NCBI GenBank assembly: GCA_959602645.1
Contig: CAUGTZ010000011.1
Span: forward strand, 13,625-77,624
Length of the DNA: 64,000 bases
Source of the DNA: an uncultured Collinsella sp.
Lineage (GTDB): Bacteria; Actinomycetota; Coriobacteriia; Coriobacteriales; Coriobacteriaceae
Reading direction: 5' to 3'
Below the pieces are notes generated by a model, which saw only the letters and a list, made by a program, of their open reading frames with translations, was not told where the DNA came from and made no database searches. Of this stretch, positions 20,022 through 29,245 are shown one piece after another. The position numbers and the translations under genes were made by a program. Every line of letters starts with the position of its first letter. Within the stretch, counting starts at the first letter, position 1.

Positions 20022-20560
20022 TGACCGCCAAGGGCCAAAATGGCCCCTCCATCCCTGGGCGACCGGCCCTGGCGCGCCAAGGAGTGTCCCAAAGTGCCGG
20101 CAGGAAAGGAACGTCCCTATCTGCCGGCTAGAGGGCACCGAAGAGGACGGCGTAGGTAGTGGATTCGCCGAGCTTGAGCTCGTCGCCGGGATTGAGTTGG
20201 GCGGAACGGCCGGGCTCGACCTGAATGCAGACGCGCGTGGCCCCGTTTACCACCACGGTTCCGTTGGTGGACGACAAGTCCTCGACGTGCCAGATATTTT
20301 GAGCATCGCACCAGATATGGGCATGGCGGGCCGAGACATCGTCGCCGACGTCGGTAATATCGCCCTCACCAGTGGCCAGCGCGCCAATCTCAACACCCTG
20401 CTCGCTCGGCTGAATCCAACGCGGGGCGCTCACGACAAAACTGTTTTGCACGCGCAGCAAGCCCAAGGGATGCGCCGGGGCGGGTTCGCGCTCGCCCGCG
20501 GTCATCGACATGCCAAGCGAACGCGGCGTGGAGGTGCCTCCGCCACAGGTCGCGTGCACG
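20022..20560. repeat. Right copy of the ~535-bp direct duplication
   Basis: Matches 13280-13812 in the same orientation, from GACCGCCAAGGGCC through the downstream repeat at 20082-20128 into the C-terminal half of the complete FHA gene. This copy is continuous with the intact gene, so it is probably the original. Confidence 0.85.
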
Positions 20561-21066
20561 TAGTCGATGGCATAGTTCACCGAGGACCGCACATCCGCCG
20601 AACAACCGACGGCGACAAACAGCGCCAGCACGGCCTCGGCGCGCTCGGCGGGCATGAGTTCCGCCGCCTGGGACAGGCGATCGAGCGCGTTGCGATAGAG
20701 ATTCGTGTCCTGGTGGCACTCTTCGAGCGCGCGCACCATCGGTTCACCTGCAGGACCGCACACCATATTGATCACAGCCGTGGAGTCCATGGGATTGCGC
20801 TGGCGCAGGGCCAGTTGCGACATAATACGCGCAGCCGAGGTACCGTATTCGGCAAAGTAGCGCTGCTGAAGCGTGCCGACCGGCGCGCGAACGATAAAGC
20901 GGGAAACCCAAGAGCGATCGGCGGCTCGGCTCTGCGGGCTGCGGCCGTCGGCGAGCGGACGGGACGAAAGCACCAAGCCGCACAGCTCGATATGGCTCAG
21001 ATGCGCCGCGCGCTTAAAGATGTCAAACATGGCCCCGCATGGGGTGAGCTCAACTTGAGATGCCAT
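20128..21066 (-). CDS. FHA-domain protein downstream of a membrane Ser/Thr kinase
   Basis: 312 residues. The N-terminal ~180 residues are unrecognised and helical, rich in Arg and Ala. The C-terminal FHA domain has GALATGEG, DDVSARHAHI and EDLSSTNGTVVVNG, the residues that bind phosphothreonine. AAGGAGG precedes ATG 21066, and the gene begins 3 bp past the kinase stop, so it is the last gene of a secreted protein/kinase/FHA operon. It likely recognises targets phosphorylated by the adjacent kinase. A truncated second copy is found at 13386. Confidence 0.88.
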   Translation of the reverse strand: MASQVELTPCGAMFDIFKRAAHLSHIELCGLVLSSRPLADGRSPQSRAADRSWVSRFIVRAPVGTLQQRYFAEYGTSAARIMSQLALRQRNPMDSTAVINMVCGPAGEPMVRALEECHQDTNLYRNALDRLSQAAELMPAERAEAVLALFVAVGCSADVRSSVNYAIDYVHATCGGGTSTPRSLGMSMTAGEREPAPAHPLGLLRVQNSFVVSAPRWIQPSEQGVEIGALATGEGDITDVGDDVSARHAHIWCDAQNIWHVEDLSSTNGTVVVNGATRVCIQVEPGRSAQLNPGDELKLGESTTYAVLFGAL

Positions 21067-21069
21067 GAC

Positions 21070-22914
21070 CTAGGCCTCCTTGGTCGTAGAAATAGAATCG
21101 GACGATACTTCGACAGGTCCGCCAAAAGTACGGGCAGCTGCGGCTCCACCGGCAAGCGGCGTCGCCATGGGAATTTTCACACGTCGCGCTGACACGACGG
21201 GAAGTTCAAAGGCAAAGCCCATCGCAAGCAAAAACCACGTAAGCGTATAGGTTGCAACCAGAGCGGCAACAAGGCCGCCCATCACGGCGCGTTGGGAAAA
21301 TACGCTACATGCAGCCACAACCAGCACCGGAACCTCGCAGGCAGAAAGCGCAAGCACACCCTGCAGGAACCCCGAGCGCCGATCACGCGCAAGTGCCCCC
21401 GCGGCAACGCCGGCTATGCCCGGCAGCGCCAACGCCAGTGCGGCAATAATACCCGGTAGCGACCCAGACCACATGAGCGGTCCCAAAGTCGCCGTCACGC
21501 GAGCGCCCGACGCCAGCAGCGCGGCCGAAACCACGACCACAGCCCAAACCACGCCACAGACGACCGTCGCGCCGACCATCAGCGCGCGACGAACCGCGCG
21601 GCCAGACGCATCCATGGGGCACGGCGTGAGCGGCTCGCCGCGGAGCGAACGACCGACATTTTGCGCATAGTGTTCACAAAACGCCGAGAGCGCCGCCTCG
21701 ACCGCCGCCGGCTCGGGACGATCTTTTTGATGGCTGGACAGACAGGCCATCACCACGTTGAACAGCTGGGCATCGACAAACGCCAGCGCATCGCGTAGCT
21801 CCTCGGAATCCGGCTCAAGCCCCAGCTGCTGGGCCTGCTCGGCCGCAGCGAGCGCCACATCGGGCTCACGACGAAGCAGCTGAGTCAAATCGCAACCGGG
21901 CGCATGGGCACCAATGGGATAGTCGGGCAGCTTGTCCATCTTGAGACGGTAGGGGCTGGCGATGTCGCGCGTCTTTTTGCGCGAACCCGAGGTGCCCGAA
22001 GTGCTCGGCGCGGCTTCGTATGGCGCGGCGCCGGCAATGAGCTCGTAAACCGTGCTTGCCGCGGCATAGACGTCGATCGCCGGCGACATACGCAAAGCAC
22101 GCAGGTCGGGAATATCGTCGGTGAGCATCTCGGGCGGAGCGTAGGCCACCGTCGCGCGACGCAGCGTGGCATAGCGCTCCGTAAACGACGCCTTGCCGCC
22201 GGTACCGGCCACGGCCGACGCAGGATCGAGCGCCAGCGACGAGCCAAAGTCGATCAGGCACAGGTCAAAGGTGCCCTCGGCAAGCTGCCGGTCAAGCGGT
22301 AAACGCGCCGTACGCACCATAATATTAGCGGGCGAGATATCGCGATGGACAAAGCCCTCCCCCACCAGGCTCATGCGGCAGAGCAGGTCGAACAGGTCGC
22401 GCCCCAAGCGCGCCGCCACAAGCGGCGATAGGCGGCCGGCATCGTCCACGGCAAAGCGCGAGCGCAAGCGGGCGAGCGTCTCGCCCTCGACCCATTCCAT
22501 GACAATTGCAGGCACACCGTCAACCTCACCCCAGCCATAGAGGCGGGGAAAGCCCTTAAGGCCCGAAAGGGCGCGATGGCATTCATATTCCTCGCGAAAT
22601 GCCGCTTTGAACTTGGCGACCAGCGCCTCATGGGCGGCATCGTCGTCAAACTCATCGCGCGTCGGCAAGATGAGCTGTTTGAGTGCTACGGCCTCGCCTT
22701 GGGCGTTGACGGCACGCGTCACGCGGCCGATACCGCCACGGCGCATGGTGGCATCGTCGGCAAACAGTATCGTAAAACGACGCAGATAGGCAGGCAGTTC
22801 GTCCTGACCGAGCGCAATGGCCGGCTCAAACCCGTCGACACGCGCCAGGCGCAAGCCGACCATGGGATCGCGACCGAGCGATTGTGGTGTGGTGGATGCA
22901 AGATCGGTCATCAT
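21070..22914 (-). CDS. Membrane-bound Ser/Thr protein kinase
   Basis: 614 residues. The kinase domain lies in about residues 40-380, with VMEWVEGETLARL, the catalytic loop HRDISPANIMV and LIDFGSS, then APPEML. Between HRD and DFG lies a 20-residue insertion typical of divergent kinases. About four membrane segments follow in residues 450-590. Extracellular PASTA repeats are absent, unlike the PknB gene at 43 kb. Its start codon overlaps the stop of the upstream gene (ATGA), so the three-gene operon is translationally coupled. The input signal is unknown; the secreted protein upstream is a candidate. Confidence 0.9.
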   Translation of the reverse strand: MMTDLASTTPQSLGRDPMVGLRLARVDGFEPAIALGQDELPAYLRRFTILFADDATMRRGGIGRVTRAVNAQGEAVALKQLILPTRDEFDDDAAHEALVAKFKAAFREEYECHRALSGLKGFPRLYGWGEVDGVPAIVMEWVEGETLARLRSRFAVDDAGRLSPLVAARLGRDLFDLLCRMSLVGEGFVHRDISPANIMVRTARLPLDRQLAEGTFDLCLIDFGSSLALDPASAVAGTGGKASFTERYATLRRATVAYAPPEMLTDDIPDLRALRMSPAIDVYAAASTVYELIAGAAPYEAAPSTSGTSGSRKKTRDIASPYRLKMDKLPDYPIGAHAPGCDLTQLLRREPDVALAAAEQAQQLGLEPDSEELRDALAFVDAQLFNVVMACLSSHQKDRPEPAAVEAALSAFCEHYAQNVGRSLRGEPLTPCPMDASGRAVRRALMVGATVVCGVVWAVVVVSAALLASGARVTATLGPLMWSGSLPGIIAALALALPGIAGVAAGALARDRRSGFLQGVLALSACEVPVLVVAACSVFSQRAVMGGLVAALVATYTLTWFLLAMGFAFELPVVSARRVKIPMATPLAGGAAAARTFGGPVEVSSDSISTTKEA

Positions 22915-23816
22915 AGGGCAAGCGCCGCCACGTTATTGTTGAAGTTACCGAGCGCGACGTCATCATCGCCGTAATGGCCGACCCATTGACATAGGTTGGT
23001 GTAACAGCCCCACAGATTGGCATACTGCTGATACCACTTTGACCGGGGCGAGAATGTCTGACGACCAAACTCGGCTCGAATGACAAACATCTCCCCGACC
23101 AGGCTGTCGCACGGCCTGGGATCTCCCGTAGAGTTATAGGTCGAGACCACGTCATTGGCACGAGAAACATAGCCGTCGAGCATGTTGTACTTGGTCACAA
23201 GCCAACTGTGAATGCTCTCTTCCTCAGCAGCGGAAAGGCCACCGGAGTTTGCATCGTTGTCAGCGTTGCCGCCCGTCGAGCCGCCGTTTCCAGACCCTCC
23301 GGCAGAGGAACCCGACCCAGAGCCGCCGCCCGAACTCGACGAATCCGAGCCGGAGCCAGAAGTATCCGAGCTACCGGGCTTTCCGGACTGCTGGGCGTCC
23401 TGCTCCTTCTGCCGCTCGACCTTATTCACCGTTGCCGCCACGCTATTGTTGGACAATCGATCGATGATCTTGGTGTTGGTGAGCACGATGGTTTTGCCAT
23501 TGGCAAGCGTGACTTCGTTGTCCGGGGCCTCGGCGCCGTCCGCGTCGTCGGCGCCAAACACAATATGCGCGACCACACTTGCCCAAGCATATCCAGTCGT
23601 GGTGCCCAGATCACTTTTGACCTCATGCCCCACGCGCGGTTCGCGTGCGGCATGTGCCTGCATCATGGACGGCACGGTCATGCCATAGGCAGAAACGCCA
23701 GCTATGACCAGCACCAGCGAGCAAGACAGCAGTGCGTACGCCCGCGGCGCCAAGCCCAGTCGGCGTCGCATGCGCACCGCGGCGCCGCGCTTTGTCTGAG
23801 TGCCACCGGGCCGCAT
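22911..23816 (-). CDS. Exported protein of unknown function, first gene of kinase/FHA operon
   Basis: 301 residues. GGAGGAGAACGC stands before the ATG at 23816; a longer frame exists but lacks this. Basic residues then one hydrophobic segment (LLSCSLVLVIAGVSAYG) make a signal anchor. A Ser/Gly/Asp-rich linker occupies residues 155-205. The C-terminal ~100 residues, with several Trp and Tyr, form a compact domain I do not recognise. An upstream part has KTIVLTNTKIID. It likely stands outside the membrane and may sense or transmit a cell-surface state to the kinase. Confidence 0.75.
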   Translation of the reverse strand: MRPGGTQTKRGAAVRMRRRLGLAPRAYALLSCSLVLVIAGVSAYGMTVPSMMQAHAAREPRVGHEVKSDLGTTTGYAWASVVAHIVFGADDADGAEAPDNEVTLANGKTIVLTNTKIIDRLSNNSVAATVNKVERQKEQDAQQSGKPGSSDTSGSGSDSSSSGGGSGSGSSAGGSGNGGSTGGNADNDANSGGLSAAEEESIHSWLVTKYNMLDGYVSRANDVVSTYNSTGDPRPCDSLVGEMFVIRAEFGRQTFSPRSKWYQQYANLWGCYTNLCQWVGHYGDDDVALGNFNNNVAALAL

Positions 23817-23994
23817 GCGTTCTCCTCCAACAAAAACACGCCGCTCGGGAGCGGCGCATTCATTCGAATCCATATTTGAGTGTATCAGCGAATCCAAAAG
23901 GTTGCGCAACGAATGGGCAAATTAAGGATGCGAGTGGAAGCATCCATGCGATAAGCGGATACAAAGCATCTTTGTTGCACAACAAACTTACAGT

Positions 23995-24024
23995 CGCACG
24001 GGGAAATTATGGCTACCCCGTGCG
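23995..24024 (-). terminator. Hairpin after recR
   Basis: Arms CGCACGGGG and CCCCGTGCG with a 12-nt loop; on the minus strand a T-rich stretch follows. It lies about 37 bp past the recR stop. Confidence 0.6.
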
Positions 24025-24061
24025 TCGCGAGGAAAACATACGGCAGGAGCAGGCTCGCCAC

Positions 24062-24658
24062 CTAAATCGCGCGACGGGCCTCGATGGCGCGGCCAAGCGT
24101 AAGCTCGTCGGCATACTCCAGGTCGCCGCCCACGGGAAGGCCGCTTGCCAGACGCGACACCTCGACGCCCAACGGCTTGATGGTACGGGCCAGATAGCTC
24201 GCCGTGGTCTCGCCCTCGATGTTGGGGTTGGTGGCGATGATGACCTCGTGGATGTCCTCGTGACCCAAGCGTGCCAGCAGCTCGCGAATGTGCAGCTGCT
24301 CGGGACCAATCTTGTCCATGGGGCTGATCACGCCGCCCAATACGTGGTAGAGACCGTGGTAGCTGCCCGTGCGCTCGATCGCCTGGACATCGCGCGGCTC
24401 CCCCACCACGCAAATGCGAGTGGTGTCGCGCATCGAATCCTGGCAGATGGAGCACTCGTCGGCCGTGGCGTAGTTAAAGCAGCGGCTGCAAAAGTGGACC
24501 TCCTGCTTAACCTCCAGGATGGCCTCGGCCAGGCGGCGCGCCTCCTCGGCGTCAGCCTCCAACAGGTAATAGGCGATGCGCTGAGCCGACTTGGGACCAA
24601 TGCCCGGCAGACGGCCCAGCTCATCGAGCAATTTTTGCAGACTATGGTTGGCACTCAT
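24062..24658 (-). CDS. recR: Recombination protein RecR
   Basis: 198 residues, the standard length. It acts with RecF/RecO in loading RecA at gaps. The N-terminal helix-hairpin-helix has LPGIGPKSAQRIA, the C4 zinc finger is CSRCFNY...CSIC, and the Toprim domain includes ICVVGEPRDVQAIERTG and EGETTASYLA. The ATG at 24658 fits the family start MSANHSLQKLLDELGRLPG. It follows the ybaB gene by 13 bp, a very common gene pair next to dnaX. Confidence 0.97.
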   Translation of the reverse strand: MSANHSLQKLLDELGRLPGIGPKSAQRIAYYLLEADAEEARRLAEAILEVKQEVHFCSRCFNYATADECSICQDSMRDTTRICVVGEPRDVQAIERTGSYHGLYHVLGGVISPMDKIGPEQLHIRELLARLGHEDIHEVIIATNPNIEGETTASYLARTIKPLGVEVSRLASGLPVGGDLEYADELTLGRAIEARRAI

Positions 24659-24671
24659 ATATATGCGCGTC

Positions 24672-24992
24672 TTAGAACGGCATGCCCGGGATGTTGAGGC
24701 CGCCGGTGATGGCGCCCATCTGCTTGTTGGCGAGCTCGTTGACACCGCGGACGGCCTCGTTGACGGCAGCCATGATCATGTCCTGCAGCATATCGACGTC
24801 CTCGGGATCGAGCGCATCGGGATCGATGGTGAGGTTGACGAGCTCCATCTCGCCGTTGACGGTCACCTTGACCATGCCGCCGCCGGCAGAGGCGTCGACG
24901 GTCTGGGACTTGAGGTTCTCCTGCGCGGCGGCAAGCTGCTCCTGCATCTTGCGGGCCTGCTTCATCATCTGCTGCATGTTCATACCGGCCAT
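24672..24992 (-). CDS. YbaB/EbfC family nucleoid-associated protein
   Basis: 106-residue DNA-binding protein. The N-terminal Met/Gln-rich helix (MNMQQMMKQARKMQEQ) and central VTVNGEMELVNLTIDPDALD are typical. It forms dimers that coat DNA. AAAGGAG precedes ATG 24992. It is cotranscribed with recR, as in many bacteria. Confidence 0.95.
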   Translation of the reverse strand: MAGMNMQQMMKQARKMQEQLAAAQENLKSQTVDASAGGGMVKVTVNGEMELVNLTIDPDALDPEDVDMLQDMIMAAVNEAVRGVNELANKQMGAITGGLNIPGMPF

Positions 24993-25331
24993 GATGGCTC
25001 CTTTACGTGCGGCCGCGCGCCGAGCTGCAAGGGCAGCCGGAGCACGGCGGGACTTTCAAACTCAAAAATCGTACCACGGCGCGAAGCCAGAGAGCGGGGC
25101 GGACACGCTACCTCAGTCGATATACATGTCCTCCAATACAAACCACGCGCAAAGATTATGCAAGGCCGAATTATGCAAGGTTGCATAATATCGCATACTC
25201 AATCTAGTAGAGCCGAATCCGGCATTTCATGTGTGCCACTAAATAGCTAAATGCCAAACCGCTGCTCGAGGCGGAGCACATGGCGGCAGGGTATAATTTG
25301 ATTGTCATAGATAGCAATTTGGAGGTGCCCC
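24993..25331. other. Intergenic region with repeated TTATGCAAGG motif
   Basis: At 25156-25192 the sequence has TTATGCAAGG twice followed by TTGCATAA in inverse order. This could be a small operator for the plus-strand gene at 25332 or for the ybaB-recR pair. No gene is seen in the rest. Confidence 0.4.
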
Positions 25332-25805
25332 ATGAATGCCCCCGACGCGCTCCAAAACATCCGCTCAAAACACCCCGTTGCATATGTGGTTCTCTATCTC
25401 TTTGTCGGCTGGGCATTGCTGGTTGTCATCACCCATGCTATAGCCTTTGGAGCAGAACTGCTGATAGCCAGCTCGGACCAGCCCGTCGTCAAATGGGAGA
25501 CGACCGATGAATGCACCGACGGAACCCGAACCATTTACTACAACAGCCCGTCCCTCTACCAAGAGTTCAAGGTCAAGATAAAGGACTCCAAGATTGTCGA
25601 TGCCGAACTGGGCTCTTTATTTACAATCGGAGCAACCGTCAACGCCGAGCAAGTCGAGTACACGGACAGCCATGCGACGTATCGTATCGACCTCAGCATC
25701 CTAGGCCGACCGTCACGCGCCTGTCTGCTCGAATGCGATATACGCGGCACCACGTTGCACATGTCCGAAATACAGATGCGCCCGGGCAAGGGGTTCTCTT
25801 CTTGA
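25332..25805 (+). CDS. Hypothetical membrane-anchored protein
   Basis: 157 residues with GGAGGTG before the ATG. One membrane segment at about residues 18-45 (VVLYLFVGWALLVVITHAIAF), then a ~110-residue outer domain with beta pattern and two Cys near residue 130-134. I do not recognise the family. It is convergent with dnaX, 21 bp between stops, and seems to be a single-gene unit. Confidence 0.7.
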   Translation: MNAPDALQNIRSKHPVAYVVLYLFVGWALLVVITHAIAFGAELLIASSDQPVVKWETTDECTDGTRTIYYNSPSLYQEFKVKIKDSKIVDAELGSLFTIGATVNAEQVEYTDSHATYRIDLSILGRPSRACLLECDIRGTTLHMSEIQMRPGKGFSS

Positions 25806-25826
25806 GCAGTATACCCGCCTGCGCAG

Positions 25827-28307
25827 CTACTCCACCGGCTTGAAGATGGTGGACTGGCCGAAGACGCTGCGGATGAGGGCTTTGGCCTCGTCCTCGGTCT
25901 GCGGGATGCTCGGGGCTGCACCCTGATGGCCGAAGGGGCCGCCCGCACCGGAGTTGGACTCCCAGGGAGCTGCAGGAGCGTCCTCCTCTTTGGGGGCAGT
26001 TGCAGCGGACTTGGGCGCGGACGCCGCACCCGGCACGTCGAACGGAGGCAGATCGTCCCCACCAGCATCGGCAACAAAACCGCCAACCATGGCATCGTCG
26101 TAGGGAACCTGCTCGGATTCCCATGGCGCAGACGGCGCGGCGGGCTGAGCCTTGGGAGCGGACGCGCGCTCGGGCGCTCGGGGCGCGGGCTCGGTCGGGA
26201 GCTTGCCCGTGGCAGGAGCGCCGGCGGGGTTGTCGGAGCGCAGCCAGGGGGCTTTGCCCAGGTCAGACGACTTGGGCGCGGGCGAGGCAGGCTTGGGCGC
26301 GGGTGTCGGAGCAGCCGGTTTGGCCATGACGGGCTTAGGCGCCGACGGGGTCGGCGCCGCTATCGGTGCTGCTTTTGGCTGCGTCGCGCTGGCGCTCGAG
26401 GATGCAGGGGCCGCCGAGGACACGGGTTGCGGGTCCGCAGATACCGCAGCCCGTGCAGATGGAGAATGCTCCTCATGTTGAGGAGCCGGCGTGCCACCCC
26501 CATCCAGGACATAGTCGACGGTACGACGACCGAAGACCGCACTGACTGTCGGCAGGACCACCGACTGCGTGTCGGCGCGTCCAAGCATCTTGATGGCAAA
26601 GGTCGAGCCCGCGGGGAACGAGACCGTGAGCCTGGAGCCGTCGTCAGCCGTGGCGCGGGCATTGAGCAAAAGCCCCGCGTAGGAAGCCTGACGCGCCTTG
26701 ACACGCTCGACAACCTCGGCCCATTTGCGCTGCAGCTCTCCGGCATCCTCGACCGCGGGCGTCTCGGCAGTACCGGCGGCGGCAACCTGGGCGGCATTGT
26801 TGGACTGGGGCTTAGGTGCCGGAGCGGTGGCAGGCGCGGGAGCCGCAACGGGCTGAGGCGTCGGAGTCGGCGCAGGCTGAGGTGCAGGCGCTGCAGGCTT
26901 GGAAGCTGACACGGACGCAGAACGGGACGCAGGCTGGGCAGCCGGAACAGCAGCACCACGGTCCCAAGGCATACCGCCCTGGCGCGCGGACGTAGCAGCG
27001 GGGGCAGCGGATGCCGCCGGAGCGGCAGCACGAGCGCCCGAAATTAGCGTCGGCTGTTGGGCAGCAGCGGGTACGGATGCTGCAGGCGCGGCGGCCTGAG
27101 CAGCAGCCACGCTCGCCGGCACGGCGCCGTTGGCAACCATGGCCTCCAAGCGGGCCACGCGCTCGGCCAATGCCTCAATCGTTAAATCGGCCTCGGGACG
27201 TGCCAGGCGCGTGCAGGCGATCTCGAGCACCAGGCGCACGTCGCTCGCGCCCCTCATCTCCAGTGCGGCATCGTCGAGCACCGTCAGCACACGGGCCAGG
27301 CGGTCGGCAGGATGCTCGCCAAAGGCAGCGGCCTCGGCAGCAAGCGCCTCGGCCTGCTCGGAGCCGCCCTCAAACAGCTCGGCACGGGCACCGGCAACGC
27401 AGGCAACGTACACGTCACGCACATGCGCCACCAGGTCGCGCGTCAGCTCCAGCAGGTCGTTTCCTTCCTCGACCTGCGCACGGATCAGTCCATAGAGCTC
27501 GGCAACATCGCGATCGGCAATGGCGCGGGAAAACTCGCCCAGAATCTGGTCCGAAACCTCGCCTAAAAGCGAGCGGGCGTCGTCCGCATGCACAGAACCG
27601 TTGCCAAAGACGCTCAGCTGCTCCAGCGTGGACAACGCGTCGCGCATACCGCCCTTGGCATGGCGCGCCACGATAGCCAGCGCCTCATCGTCGTAATCGA
27701 AGCCCTCCTGCTCGCACACGTATGCCAGGCGACGCTCGATATCCTCGTTGCCGATGCGATGGAAATCGAAACGCTGGCAGCGCGAGAGGATGGTCTCCAG
27801 AATCTTTTGCGGGTCGGTGGTGCACAGCACAAAGATCACGTGTGCCGGCGGCTCCTCGAGCGTCTTGAGCAGCGCGTTGAACGCCGCCGTCGTGAGCATG
27901 TGGACCTCGTCGATGATATAGATCTTGTACTTGCCGCGCACCGGGGCAAAGTTGACGGAGTTGATGATTTCCTCGCGCACATTGTCCACGCCCGTGCGGG
28001 AGGCGGCATCGAGCTCGTAGACATCGGGGTGGTTACCCTCGGCAATGAGCTCGCACTCCTCGCAAGTACCGTCGGGCATGCAGCCGCTTGCACCCTCGGC
28101 GCGCGCCGCCTCGGCATTGCGGCACAGCAGCGCCTTGGCCAGAATGCGCGCCATGGTGGTCTTGCCCGTGCCGCGCGGTCCGCAGAACAGGTAGGCGTGG
28201 GACAGGCGCCCCTCGGTGATGGCGTGCTCGAGCGTCGAGACGATATGCTGCTGGCCCACCACGGAGTCAAAGGTGAGCGGGCGATACTTTCGGTACAACG
28301 ATTCCAT
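25827..28307 (-). CDS. dnaX: DNA polymerase III subunit gamma/tau
   Basis: 826 residues. AAA+ clamp-loader ATPase that drives loading of the sliding clamp. The start MESLYRKYRPLTFDSVVGQ is typical, with GGGGGAG upstream. Walker A is GPRGTGKTT (about residue 45), a zinc site follows (C-RN ... CMPDGTCEEC), and Walker B is IYIIDEVHML. Domain III ends near residue 370. The remaining part is a long Ala/Pro-rich linker plus a C-terminal tau-like segment ending FGQSTIFKPVE. It precedes ybaB-recR by about 830 bp on the same strand, with an opposing gene in between. Confidence 0.96.
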   Translation of the reverse strand: MESLYRKYRPLTFDSVVGQQHIVSTLEHAITEGRLSHAYLFCGPRGTGKTTMARILAKALLCRNAEAARAEGASGCMPDGTCEECELIAEGNHPDVYELDAASRTGVDNVREEIINSVNFAPVRGKYKIYIIDEVHMLTTAAFNALLKTLEEPPAHVIFVLCTTDPQKILETILSRCQRFDFHRIGNEDIERRLAYVCEQEGFDYDDEALAIVARHAKGGMRDALSTLEQLSVFGNGSVHADDARSLLGEVSDQILGEFSRAIADRDVAELYGLIRAQVEEGNDLLELTRDLVAHVRDVYVACVAGARAELFEGGSEQAEALAAEAAAFGEHPADRLARVLTVLDDAALEMRGASDVRLVLEIACTRLARPEADLTIEALAERVARLEAMVANGAVPASVAAAQAAAPAASVPAAAQQPTLISGARAAAPAASAAPAATSARQGGMPWDRGAAVPAAQPASRSASVSASKPAAPAPQPAPTPTPQPVAAPAPATAPAPKPQSNNAAQVAAAGTAETPAVEDAGELQRKWAEVVERVKARQASYAGLLLNARATADDGSRLTVSFPAGSTFAIKMLGRADTQSVVLPTVSAVFGRRTVDYVLDGGGTPAPQHEEHSPSARAAVSADPQPVSSAAPASSSASATQPKAAPIAAPTPSAPKPVMAKPAAPTPAPKPASPAPKSSDLGKAPWLRSDNPAGAPATGKLPTEPAPRAPERASAPKAQPAAPSAPWESEQVPYDDAMVGGFVADAGGDDLPPFDVPGAASAPKSAATAPKEEDAPAAPWESNSGAGGPFGHQGAAPSIPQTEDEAKALIRSVFGQSTIFKPVE

Positions 28308-28423
28308 GGGTGCTCCCCCGGGTATACTGAGTCTTGTTGCCGCGGCGGCCATGCGGTCGCACGGCATACTGCATTCCATAATAACCCGTACGGCGAGCCC
28401 GCCGCGATAGGAGTCCAAAGAGC

Positions 28424-29140
28424 ATGGCAGACGCAGAGAGCAACCTCGTTCCCTCCGAAGCAGCCGACCAGGTCGAGGTCGCGCTCGAGGAGCAGGCCGC
28501 AGCCGACGACGGCATCCTGTACCTCAACGAGTACCAATACGAAAACGACCTCGTCACCGACTTCGCCCGCCTGGTCGCCTCGCCCAGGCGTCGCGGCTCG
28601 CTGTATGTCGCCGCGGCAATTGCCGCGCTCATCGGCATCGGCATGCTGGTGGCCGGCGGCAACTGGATCAAGTTTGGCGTCGTCTTGATCGTATTCGGCG
28701 CCTTTTTGGCCTGGTGGAGCAAAAACCTGCACCACACCCTCGCCCGCGACTTTATCGACGCCGTTGAGGCCGACGAGTCCATGGGTGGCCGCTATCGCCG
28801 CGTCGCCGCCAACGAGGACGGCCTGATGGTTTGGGGCACGAGCGGCAAGTCGCAGTTCTTCCCGTTTGAAAAGCTCGACCACGTGCTCGACGGCGAGCGC
28901 ATCTTTGTGGCCATGTTCGCCGACCAGGGCGTGACGATCCCTAAGGACACCTTTGTCCGCGGCGATGCCGAGCAGTTCGGTCCCTTCCTTAAGGCGCGCA
29001 TCAACAAAAAACTCCGCATCGAGACCAAACGCAAGAAGATGAAGGCAGAAAAGGCCGCTGCCGAAGCAAAACAGGGCGACAAGCCCCAGGAGACCAAGGG
29101 CAAGCAGCGCAAGCAGAAGAAGAGCAAGAAGAAGCGGTAG
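28424..29140 (+). CDS. Membrane protein with PH-like (YcxB-type) C-terminal domain
   Basis: 238 residues, divergent from dnaX. The N terminus is acidic; two adjacent membrane segments lie at about residues 65-105 (SLYVAAAIAALIGIGMLV and GVVLIVFGAFLAWW). A soluble domain with FFPFEKLDHVLDGERIFVAMF, like YcxB folds, follows, and the last 40 residues are Lys/Gln-rich. Function is unknown. AGGAG lies upstream of the ATG. Confidence 0.75.
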   Translation: MADAESNLVPSEAADQVEVALEEQAAADDGILYLNEYQYENDLVTDFARLVASPRRRGSLYVAAAIAALIGIGMLVAGGNWIKFGVVLIVFGAFLAWWSKNLHHTLARDFIDAVEADESMGGRYRRVAANEDGLMVWGTSGKSQFFPFEKLDHVLDGERIFVAMFADQGVTIPKDTFVRGDAEQFGPFLKARINKKLRIETKRKKMKAEKAAAEAKQGDKPQETKGKQRKQKKSKKKR

Positions 29141-29169
29141 GCCGGCCGACACCGAAGGCGCCTCGTCCC

Positions 29170-29207
29170 GCGCCCGATTCCGGGCCGGGGCGCCTGGAAT
29201 CGGGCGC
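29170..29207. terminator. Possible bidirectional terminator hairpin
   Basis: Perfect 12-bp arms GCGCCCGATTCC and GGAATCGGGCGC with a 14-nt loop, lying between two convergent genes. There is no T tract, so the hairpin alone supports the call. Confidence 0.5.
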
Positions 29208-29245
29208 GCGTACCGCCAATGGACCCGTTTTGCCTTGCTCTCGAG

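Noticed and set aside
25827..28307. Programmed frameshift in dnaX making gamma and tau
   Set aside because: I did not find a clear slippery A-rich heptamer with a following stem near the end of domain III; the GC-rich linker makes it unlikely, but I could not test it.
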